Below, in pieces: positions 54,086 through 64,000 of a stretch of 64,000 bases of DNA; positions within the stretch are counted from its first letter, which is position 1; every line of letters begins with the position of its first letter. The notes beneath the pieces were generated by a model. The model saw only the letters and a list, made by a program, of their open reading frames with translations, had not been told where the DNA came from and made no database searches. A program made the translations under genes and the position numbers. Location of the stretch: contig CM065183.1 in the NCBI GenBank assembly GCA_033026295.1, positions 1,550,001 to 1,614,000 of the forward strand, written 5' to 3'. Origin of the DNA: Channa striata. Its lineage: Eukaryota > Chordata > Actinopteri > Anabantiformes > Channidae.

Positions 54086-57000
54086 ATTCTTCAATACCTA
54101 TGTAAAGCATGTATAACATAATTAATTTAAAAGGCACTTTTCTCTTTTAGCGTATGTATGTATGTATATGTATAGAGTATGTATAAACATACAGACAGCT
54201 GCTGCTAGCATATTCATAGCAATTTGTGATTAAATAAAATCGCGATGGTTACCAGACTCAATACACACGATCATGGCAGGCTGAGCTCCACCCTCAGACA
54301 CCGGAGAATCAACTATAACGTCACATCTGTTCATCGCAACCTGCACTTTGCAAATGCAAATAAAAAACGCTGAGACTAAATCAGTATTCCTACTGTAAAA
54401 GTCAAAGTAAAAGTCACTTGCAACAGGTCATGATAACAGAACCTGCGATACGGTGTGAAAAGGAAAAATTTAAGATTTGAGAGTTGTTGCATGTTATTGC
54501 ATTATTTTTGGCAGCCTTAATTAATATATATTCAATTAAACAACTAAAACTACATTATTTAATGACCTCAGCTGGAAGATGTGGCTCTTCTGCAGCTCTA
54601 TCAAATACTTTTATAATTGTTTGTTTTCAAATGATTTTTGAAATGTCTATTAGCAGCTGATATGTTTCTGGTTGAGCTATAACAGAAAATGTTGTGTACT
54701 ACAACATCCACCCGCATCCTTTTCCTCTCACAGCTCACCCACAGCAGGTCTGCTAGAATTGACAGAACATGTGCCTCTTAGTGATTAACCCAGATTTTCG
54801 CAGATTCAATAAAGTAAACATGGTGAAGACCAAAGACAATAGAATAGGCCAATAAAGGGCTGATATCTACCAGGCAGGGTGTTGCCCTTGGCTTGAAACT
54901 GTCGTGCAGTCTTTACTGTTGTTTGTGTATTTGGATACCTCCCTCATTATCTTCCAGCGTTGTGCATATTTATGCCTGCGGACCGGTGGCCAGGATCGAA
55001 AAATCATAGAAAACACTGCCAAACACGACAGTCTACTTTACACCATTAGCTTCAGTTGGTGCAGTTGGTAAAGGTCAAAGGTCAATGCCATTAAAAATTC
55101 AATCAGATCATTAGCATCAAAAAATATATTTTTTAAATGTGCATAATCTAATCCGGTTGCATTCGGCTTTCTCTGGAAAGCTGTTTTCCTAACTTTTAGG
55201 AAAACTTGATTTCTCATGGAGAATGCAGAGAATGCTGCTTATTATTATCAGGCTACTTATATTTTACATTCAATAAATGTGCTATCCACCTGTATGTTCG
55301 CTGAATCATTTTATTTATAATGGAATCTGGACAACTGTGTGTATGTCAGCTATAAAGTAACCAGTCTGCTTTTTGCAAAAGCACAAAAGGCTGTAAATAT
55401 CACCAAAGTGGCTGAGTAAAAGACCCATAATGACCTGTGAGTGTCTACGTTTCTGAAATTGCTGCAAATGAAAAGCAGCCAAAGCAAAACTGGCAAATGG
55501 TTCTGGCAGAGTGTGACATGTTCAATTGCTACATGTATATGTACATGCAAGGTTATGTTAATCTTTTCCTGTTGTGACTCTCCTGTGTGCAGGGCCGCGC
55601 TCTGTGTGTCAGGTGCTGCCGCCTTAAGGCTGGTTGTGGTTTCATGGAAAGCTCGTGGCAGATAATAAAATCATCTTTTTGGCCGCAGGCTTTTAAACTT
55701 ATACATCCAGAATAATTTTTACTTATTTTCTGAGAAAATTAATGTTATCACCTCTTGGTCCCAAATTACTTTGTTCCAGTCCAATAAAGCAAAAACCCAT
55801 CAGAGGATGTTTGGCCTCTGAAAAATCTCTCACCACAGGTTGTTTTGTGTCCTCTCTTTTTATAGCTGCTATGTTCATTAATCCTATGTGTAAGTGGGCA
55901 CTCACCTTCACCAACATTTATTCTTTACTCCAAAGACGTTTGACCATGTCTATCACATCCTTTGTGCTGCATGTAACAACACATTTCTCTTTCCCTCCTA
56001 TGAGTGGATGGATAAAGGTTTATTACTGGTATCACAATTGTTTCTATTCCTTCCTCTTTCAAAAGGATCATTTTGTGCCAACATTTAAAAACAGAATTCC
56101 TTACATAACATTATGGTCAAGATTTTAGGGGTATAAGTAATGCAGTACATTAGAGGAAGTGGTGTCTTCCAAGTTTAAACCCGCACCATTCAGCCAGTTT
56201 TGACTTTATACAAAGATTTATATCCTACAGTTATTACTTTCATATTTGTCATCACAAATTCTGATAAATTAAATTTTTAAGGACTATTAGCATGCAAAAT
56301 GGATATTATGATCTGTGGATTTAGTGTGCAGGTAAGAGGACGTCTATTCTGAAAACACCCATCTTTGCAAAAAAGGATGAGTGTTCTATACACAGGAGAT
56401 ATAGTGTGTTGCTTCCATAGCTAAAATTGAAGGTGGATTACTTGCTACTTAATAAAACCCGTAGCCTGCAGCATGAAATGAGCTGTCCACATGCCTGGAA
56501 GCATATTGCTCTCTCTCCACTTGTTAATACAGCAGCATGGGCCTACAAACAGGCACCAAACTAATTACCATTCTTTATGTGTTGCTGTGTTCCAGCATGT
56601 GCCGCCAGCCAAGAGATAACTGCTGGATAGCATTAGCAACTCCATCTGTAAGCCTGCTTTTATATTAGGACTAGTACTATCCGTCCTATCAGCTACGTTA
56701 GCCTGTGGCAGCCTGTGCTACTGCTGCTGTGGAGCTGAGCATCAAGACATCACTTTAGCCTTAAACGCAAGTGGCAAGACTGGACACCTGACAGGTACGG
56801 TTGTCTCAGTGACGACAGGGCTGTGGATAAACAGCATCCTCCTGGCCTGGTAATCAGCCTCTCCCCTCCCAGAAACTGGGAACTGATCACAGGGGTGAAA
56901 TGCCAGTATACAGCTTTTAACCCCAACCATCCACGGCATGCTAACTGTTTCTTGTCGCCGAGATACAATTTATCGCTCTTTCAGCTTCCAGCCTCATACA

Positions 57001-60000
57001 GTATTTCATTTCTATCACTTACACAAGCTGTCCCTATGTGACAACCCCCAAATGGTAGAAATATGTGCAGAGCAAGCACCGTGATTCATTTTCACCGACA
57101 GTCCTCAGGAGATCCAGCTAAGGAGCATGCTATTCAGATTGACAGAGGTAAAAGTGTCAACTCCCACCACCAACTCCATCCCATCTTATTGTTTTCTTTG
57201 GAGGATCTGACATTAGAGCATCTTGATTACGTCAGATTCTGCTGCGCTCCTCATTCCATGACTCATCAGGGACATGGTATGATAGCTTCAGCCTTGATGG
57301 CTCAGTTCCAGCAGAAAAAAATATTTTTCTCAAAGGAGAGCAAACTTGCTTGGGCTCCAGAAAATCTTTGAATTCCAGCAGACTTGTGATTAATTAGGCC
57401 CTGGATCCAGTGCTGCCCTCAGACCTTGGGGAAAGACTCACTCTCATCCCCCAAACAGACTTTTCTTCCTGGGCTGGAGAATTGAGTTGATCCCTTGACA
57501 GACTTGCATTTAGCCTTGAGGTGCCTGTCCTACATTTTACACAGCATCACAGTCTGATATTCTTTGAATTGGACAAGGTGCTGTACATATTTAAACATCC
57601 TGCAACATCTAGACATTCTGTGACATTGGAAGCATTATTAATAATAAGTTGTTTTTGATAATGACGGTAAGATGTGAAAGCAAAAATCATTTACTGAAAT
57701 CTTCAGCTGAAGATTTACTATGGATACTCGGGCTGCATCATTCATCATCAAACTGTTGTCATGGTTCTACCTTTCAAGTAACACTTTTCGTGGGATGTAT
57801 GTGTGGGAATTTGTTGCACACATCACAGCAAAGCCTTTGAACCCTTCTTGATCTGACATCCTGCAGTTAGAAAAAACAGCTGGAATGCAAGAGTACATGT
57901 GCAGTGGATGGGCAGCACCAGTTAGGACTGTTTATATAAAAGTTTGTTGTTAACAGTTGAAATCATAATGAAATGCAAATGAAAGAAAAGAGCACAGACT
58001 GCAGCAGTAACTTTGCTGATAACTTCAAAAAGCATTTGCTTCCAAATGTAAGTGTTCTTTTCTTGTAAATTAATAAGTAAATAACACAACTGGCCTTTGA
58101 GGATTTCAGCAGAAATTTGGGCATCTGTTTATAGCTTATAGTTTTTATTTTACTACTACTAGCTTAGCTAGTTACAGCCTTTCTGTATATGTACATGTTC
58201 TCCTCATGCGTAATTTCACTGATCCCCCTCAAAACCAGCAGTCAATCGGAATTCAGCCTGTCTGGCGCTCCTGAGGTCATGATGTGAGACCCGGATCCGG
58301 AGTGCTTTTGAAGGTAATATTGATCTCACAATATTAGATACAAATGTTAAATGTTCAGAGACACCACAGCAGAATAATGTTGTCGTAATATTGGTTCTGG
58401 GGCTAAATCCATTATGATTAAACTTACATAACGTTTTCTCTACGGCTAATAAAAATAATATTTTAATGTTGCTGACGTTGTCACTGTGGAACTGTAACAG
58501 CAGAGGTAAGCAGGGACTGGTGCCACACAGGAAAAATATTTCAGCACAAGTAAAAGCAATGGAAATTTTTACCTAATTGAAGAAATACACAGGTATCAGG
58601 AAAATGTAAGATATTATTAGAAAAGGTGCAGATAATTGGACCCTGTGGCTGTGATATTATATATCATTTTAAATTGGATTATTTGTGTTTTAATCGTATA
58701 GGTTTTGTGCTGTAGATAAGTGAAGTGGAGTAAAGTGGGTTTTTTTTGCAAAATAGATTGTTGTCTTTATTAATTTGTATAGTTTGTAAATGTCAGAGAC
58801 CAAAGTGAAATCTTTAAATGACTGGTTTTGTTCATACATCAGTTCAAAATACAAATTATCAAGTTTAACACAGAAAAAAAGCCCCAGATTTTGACCCGGA
58901 AGAAACTTGAACCAATGTTTTAATTTTTCCTTTTTTCTTCTTTCTTTCTTTCATTTTTTTTTCAATTAAAAGGCCAGTAAAATTAGTAATGAATCAACAG
59001 TTAATAGATTTCTAGTCAATCAAATTAAGGAAAAAGTACAGTAAAGGAAAATATTGAGTAAAAAAAGAAAAGAAAACACTGTATATTGTATCATAGGGCA
59101 CTGGTGAGGACATGTAAATTAAAGTAAATTTTTCTGTGAAGACCATAATTGCATATTTGTAGAACTTTGCCACAGTGCCCGGTGACACATTAGTTCTTTG
59201 GATACGTATGAATAAACTAACTCAGAAATTCATTCAAATAAAGCTTTAAAGAAATTAAACATTTATGGAAATGTCAGTACTAATGCTGTGGATATTGCTA
59301 ATGAATTTAACACTTTCTTTGATGGGTCAGTAGAAGAACGTCAGTGGAAATAAATCTATATTCTAACATGATGCACTGGGACATTCAACTTTGACTATTC
59401 ACATTAGAAAGGTTGATCATGACAAAATCTGCAAAAAACCTCAAAAGCTAAAGATGTATTTTGTTTAAAATCAAAATTACCAAAATCTCATTAGCAAATC
59501 TATCTATTTAAATGACCCACGTTTTAAAGTTACAGATGTATTTTAATAACATAGATTTGTGAAAAGATAGTAGATAAAGTAATTTGGTTATGGAAGTACT
59601 TTACAGAAATGCAGAAAAGTTATATTTTATAGAATGCAGAAAAGTAGTTTAGCTTAAGTAATGTAGTGACAGCACTATTGTTAGGCTTCGGAAGCATCTG
59701 ATTGTTATGCAGGTGGACTTCTTCTTCTATGTATTGTTCTCTCCACGAGTTAGTTATTTGGACCACCTGACCAACCCTCAGTTTGTTACTGCTACCACTT
59801 TGTCCAAGCTCGTGCTGCACCTGCTTGTCTAGTTCCTGCTCCTGAGGTCGCCCAGCACTAGATTCCCGTGCTCCTGGATTCCCAGTCTGCTGGCACTAGT
59901 CCAGCCCTTGTGTCAGGGTCAGCCAGGCCTTTAGTCCGTCCCCCGGAGGGGTTCAGCCAGTGTCACAGGTCTCCAGTTTGTTCTCTTGAGGGCTTCTGCA

Positions 60001-62808
60001 GTCTTCATCAGCCTCCAACCTTGAACTCGGTCTTTTCTAAAGTCAGCTTTGTTTTTATGGGTGTTGCATCAGTGAAAGATAAGCTGTTACACAGCCTGTG
60101 TTAAAAATGGACTGACCTAAAGAAGAGCATACGTGTTCAGTCTGACACGTGAGCTGGTACACAGAAAATTACAGCTAACAAGCCCTCTGTGTCCCCAGCT
60201 CAGAGGAACATCCCACTAACTACATTAGCCAGGCTGTAGGAATGGTTCTGTAAAGTGAAGCTGTTTTTTCAAATTCCATGTCCGCCTATCAATTTAGTTA
60301 ACTTTAAAGCACTTTAAAAAAACTGAGATGAAGTCTCATAAACATTTCTTGGCCACCTTACCTTTTCAAGTAAGTAAGTAAATTTGACTGACAATGTGTT
60401 GGATCTTAATGCTTCACAGATGATGAACCTTTACATCTGAAAATGTCAAAATGTGGGATTCCATTACCTGTTTCTGAGTGGAAATCTGAGGGGAAATGTT
60501 GCAATACATCTTGGAAAATTACTGAAATGTTTTTTGCTTGCCCAGGCTGATTGCTGTATTAAAGCCAGATGCAACAAAATGCAATGGAAAAAAAGATTTA
60601 ATGAAATTAATGATGATACACCAATCATGTGACTGACACATTCCCCAAAGAAACTAATGGCAATGAACCAAAGTAAATCTGTTTCCTAGTTACACCGATC
60701 AAAAGAAGATACTAAAATGTAGTTGTAAATGAAGTCCAAAGAGGGTTAAGAATATGCGTCATGTTTTTTCTCTGTTTAGTTTCAGGTTTATTTTAAACCT
60801 TCACATATTTGTGACACGAAAACCGATTTGTTGTTTTTTTCAGTTTGTTTAGCTTCAGCTAAAAACTCACACAAAAAATGTCAGTTAGTAACCACAAGTA
60901 TACGACTGTGATTAGTAATCACTGTCAGAACTATCTTTGTACTGGTAGGTAGGTGTCTAGGATTCCAGTGACGTTACAGGAAACTGTGTGAATCATACAA
61001 CAATAACAAATAAAAAGCTGAACTATAAATGAACTTTTGTCTATGTTATTGTAAAAAAAATTACACTGAGAAATATATTTCTTGATTTTCTGAGACTTTA
61101 AAACAACACGTTGTATATATTGGGTGTAGTGATGATACAACTGAGGGACCGAAACAAAAAACAGTCCTGTCCTGAAGAACTGTTTTTGACACATGGTCAT
61201 GCATTTGGTAAAAATAAAATCTAACTCAAATTATTTAATATGGAAAGAATCACGTTTGGCTGTGTTGGATCTGGATCTGGATCTGGAGTTTTAGGATAGA
61301 CACATTGTTCTACATCTCAACTATTTAGTTTTATTCAAGAGGGTTGGGCTTAATGACCTTGTCATTTACCTTTTTAAATATGTTTTGACTTGTGTTTTAA
61401 AAAGTGCTATGAAAATAAATAACAAGAATAACTTAATACTGCAATATTACTTGCTATTTAGTGATTGATGGGCCTTTGGAATTACTACCCACATCAGTTG
61501 TCAACCCAAAAACAATATGATAATATATAAACTAAAATTTCTGTTAATATGGTTTATGATAAATATATAGTTAATTCCATTTAAAATCTATATGTACTTA
61601 CAGTTAAACAGAAGCTGTAGAATTAACTTTATTAAAATAGATATTGGTAGAAGATATAAGGTGAGCTGACTGATCCAGTTCTCCAAACTTTGACTCCTAT
61701 ATCTTCAAAGATGTTGGATACAGAAAGCGTTTCAGAAGCAGTAATCTTGATATAGATCATATTTTCTCCAACTTACAACCCATTTGTCACTGGATAAGGA
61801 ATGTCCCCATGCACTGCTGTCTTGACTAAGTAACTCCTACAGTTTTCAAACTTTGTGAACATTAAAGAGGTGACTTCTCTGAACTCTCAGTAATATCCTG
61901 GAGTATGATATGGAGTGAATCCAAACAGAGATTTACAAGTCATCCCAGTGGAAGAGAGGGCAAAGACCTTCAACACCCACACAGTCAGACTTCCATGCAT
62001 TCAATCCCGTCAGCACATGTAGAATCAAATGAAAAATGACTTCAAATATTCTAAAGTGTTTCAAAGCATCAGGCTTAATCTATTTCAAGAGATCTGTACA
62101 GTGGATGTAAAGAAAATCTGAGAAAAAAGGACAAGTAGAACAGTACCATGGCAGTACTATATGGTAAAGTATCAGAGAAAATAATTGTAAGAAATTAAAT
62201 TCACTTGAAACAATAAAGTTACACATTTAATAGCAGTAAAAACTGGACAACTCCTCCATATTTGAACTGGAAATTGTCACTGTTGGAAGAGGTCCTTCTC
62301 TTTGGCTCCTCAGACTTTTAGCATGCCTCAGGGATGTTCATACACTCAGAAGAGTGTAGCTTTTCCTCCCAGGTCATCAACAGGAGGCTTTATTTAGACG
62401 TCTTTGTGGAGGGCGGCTTCTCCTGTATGTGATCATCTGCTTGGATGGTGTTAGTGTTGCATGAGTCCAAAACCCTTGCCATCTGTCCAGCTCAAGGATC
62501 TCACATAGTCCTTTGTGACCCTGTAATGGCCCCATCTGTGTCGTCCACCCGACAACCATGTGCCTCTTTTTCCACACGGCTTCCACCTTGGGTCCTACCT
62601 CATTTCAAACCTGGGCAAGTTTGTTGGCGATGGGAGAGTGTGAGGCCATGATTTCTTGCCATTTAATAGGTCCTGCTGTGTCAAGACTGTTCTGTGACCA
62701 TTTCTCCTCAGGATTTTTGGATCTCAGCATAGATCATTTATTTTCGGGCTTTTTTCTGCTTACTAATGAGTTAAGCAATAGCTCTTTGAAGCATTTATTT
62801 ATTCAGGG
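54086..62808. other. Large interval without recognised gene
   Basis: No gene or known element recognised across this stretch. A 128-codon ORF at 55742-56128 has no motif and is overlapped by ORFs on the other strand. A GC-richer part at 59700-60110 encodes a short frame with two PxEGF-like words (RPPEGFSQ, SLEGFCSL), of uncertain origin. A TTTC tract lies at about 58935-58953 and a GGATCT triplet repeat at 61267-61284. GC-richer 62380-62700 is bounded on the minus strand by an AATAAAGC word, not identified. Confidence 0.4.
61267..61284 (+). repeat. GGATCT hexamer, three units
   Basis: Three perfect GGATCT units followed by GGA. A short microsatellite only. Confidence 0.8.
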
Positions 62809-62877
62809 TGTAAAGGGTTTAGCCGAGTGGTGCAAGACACACACGCAGAAGCAGGAGTATACTTCAGTCAGTATGAA

Positions 62878-62883
62878 TTTATT
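62878..62883 (-). terminator. Polyadenylation signal of LTR-like unit
   Basis: The minus strand reads AATAAA, and the 3' text CTTCTGCGTGTGTGTCTTGC about 35 bp downstream is the kind of GT-rich element that supports cleavage and polyadenylation. Confidence 0.5.
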
Positions 62884-63110
62884 TACAGTGACACCCAGCA
62901 AGCAGCAGTTTAAACCGGTTTTGAGAATAAGTGGGAAAATTTATATACAAAAAGAAAACAAAACAATCTCAAACTGGACAAAATAAATAATAAAAATGAA
63001 AAATAAACAAAAGAAAAACTATGCTAGGCTCATTGCTAATGAGCAGGCTAGCAGCAGATCCCCATCTGAACTGCAATGAACCAAATCCCTCCAGGAGCTT
63101 CTACTTCAGG

Positions 63111-63121
63111 CCTTATATACC
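63111..63121 (-). promoter_or_regulatory. TATA box of LTR-like unit
   Basis: The minus strand reads GGTATATAAGG, close to the ideal TATA box, in GC-richer context (GAGGGGCTTCA upstream). It would drive transcription leftward across 63080-62880 toward the AATAAA at 62878-62883. Confidence 0.5.
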
Positions 63122-63317
63122 TGAAGCCCCTCCTATAAAGACAAACCATCACAGATTAACACAACCAATTACAAGCCAATTAAGACACACTATAAGATTC
63201 TCTTCTTTCTTCTTTGGAAACAATATAAATGTCTTAAATATATTATTCTATTTTACCCCACATAGGAAGGTTAACATAAAATGTTATCAGGGTTACTTTT
63301 AATACAGTTTCCTCACA

Positions 63318-64000
63318 CAATCGTAAAACCCCCCTTTACTTCCTACCTGGATGGTACAACCCAATTCACCCCTGCTATAAAGACCTTTCACCCCTCACAC
63401 TTCCTGTTTGATAGTGTGACCTGGGAGCTATTGGCAGATGGAGTGGAGCATACACAACACTGGGTAAGTATCAGAGTGACATTGGTTTTTGAGGATGTGA
63501 GAACAGGGTGCATTGTCCATACAACCAAATCAACAACTCTAATCTGCCGGCTCGATGGTAAAATAAATGGAATTGGCGATATTAGTTTGATAACACAGCT
63601 GCATCTGCTCTCTACAGGGCATGGACATGCCCCATGACACAGGGTGCTGTCACTGAGGAGCCAGCACTTCCTACCTCTGGAACGCTGAGCACTCACAAAG
63701 TTCCATCCATCCTCACCTGGAAGTTGCCAAGTTCATCCACATTGACCACTGATCTGATTCACTGTAAAAGGTGATGCATCGGGCCCTTCTAGAGTTGTCG
63801 ATTTTCTTCACTAGTCCCATTCAGATTCAGTCCTGTCTGTGAATAAGTTGAGCAGTGTCAGCTGTGTATTTAAACACCCAGTGTAGTCACGAGTGAGAAG
63901 ACAAAAACACTAACGAGACGGCAAAGTTTAACTGAAAGGACATGTGGCTCATTCGAATAGATTTAGTGTGAAACAATAATACAATTCAAAAAATTAAACA
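63318..64000. other. No recognised gene; one exon-like stretch
   Basis: The stretch 63415-63463 is bounded by a pyrimidine-rich acceptor (CACTTCCTGTTTGATAG) and a strong donor (CTGGgtaagtat), but is only 49 nt and has no known product. Nothing else recognised to the end of the window. Confidence 0.3.

Larger units (their letters stand above)
62809..63317 (-). mobile_element. Solo-LTR-like unit, minus strand
   Basis: On the minus strand the unit starts TGTGAGGAAACTGTATTAAA and ends CGGCTAAACCCTTTACA, so it has TG...CA ends. In between lie a TATA box GGTATATAAGG (complement of 63111-63121) and, about 235 bp further, a polyadenylation signal AATAAA (complement of 62878-62883) in GTAAATAAATTCATACTGAC, followed by a T/G-rich stretch. 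This U3-R-U5 order and the 509-bp length fit an LTR. No primer-binding site or internal region adjoins it. The flanking 5 bp (CAGGG and CAATC) do not match, so an intact target duplication is not seen. No protein is encoded. Confidence 0.55.

Noticed and set aside
55742..56128. 128-codon plus-strand ORF
   Set aside because: Phe/Ser/Tyr-rich translation typical of AT-rich noncoding DNA; overlapped by ORFs in another frame and on the minus strand.
62558..62986. 142-codon plus-strand ORF, the longest unassigned plus-strand frame near the right end
   Set aside because: Its second half runs into the LTR-like unit antisense and the translation has no recognisable domain.
1..64000. CRISPR arrays, bacterial operons, phage or plasmid modules
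   Set aside because: No regularly spaced repeats, no ribosome-binding-site-led ORF chains and a repeat content that is clearly vertebrate.

Overview
The window looks like AT-rich intergenic or intronic DNA from a ray-finned fish, most likely a percomorph teleost. The evidence is the repeat content: L2, Rex1/Babar-like, CR1/L2-like and RTE (Rex3-like) LINEs, tRNA-derived SINEs with fish-type tails, a Tc1 element cut down to its arms, and hAT ends. I found no convincing host protein-coding gene, rRNA or free-standing tRNA gene and no CRISPR array. Species and chromosome cannot be read from the sequence. All family names come from recognising motifs, not from a database search.

Layout. 1-6.6 kb is mostly unrecognised AT-rich DNA with one CTCF-like site. 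6.6-9.4 kb holds a DNA-transposon relic, a 0.7-kb L2 LINE end (+) and a tRNA-derived SINE (-). 9.4-27.7 kb is sparse: a LINE 3' end abutting a SINE head (about 13 kb), a collapsed Tc1 element (15.2-15.7 kb), several SINE relics, a hAT end, a second L2 end, a cluster of unidentified minus-strand ORFs (26.2-27.3 kb) and a LINE scrap. 28-39.4 kb is a dense retroelement area: a direct duplication spaced 547 bp apart, a LINE interrupted by another LINE (32.2-34.05 kb), a LINE split by a hAT fragment (35.1-35.8 kb), an RTE fragment (37 kb) and a pre-RT LINE fragment (38.9-39.3 kb). 39.4-42.5 kb is the most complete element, a 3.1-kb Rex1-like LINE (-) with recognisable endonuclease and reverse-transcriptase segments. 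44-47.6 kb has a SINE, a possible LTR and a 1.7-kb LINE (-). 47.6-62.8 kb is again sparse, with two SINEs and one LINE tail. 62.8-63.3 kb is a solo-LTR-like unit (-).

How the parts relate. At least eight pieces of one LINE family ending in GAATT repeats are scattered on both strands. Three LINE families end in different five-base tandem tails placed after a shared ATAAAGTT-like stretch. One SINE ends like L2, consistent with borrowed L2 retrotransposition machinery. Every coding element is broken, so I see no element able to move by itself and no working multigene system. The most informative items are structural: a LINE inserted inside another LINE's first catalytic motif, small deletions removing the Asp-Asp motif from two unrelated LINEs, and a hAT fragment bracketed by a 33-bp copy of its target.
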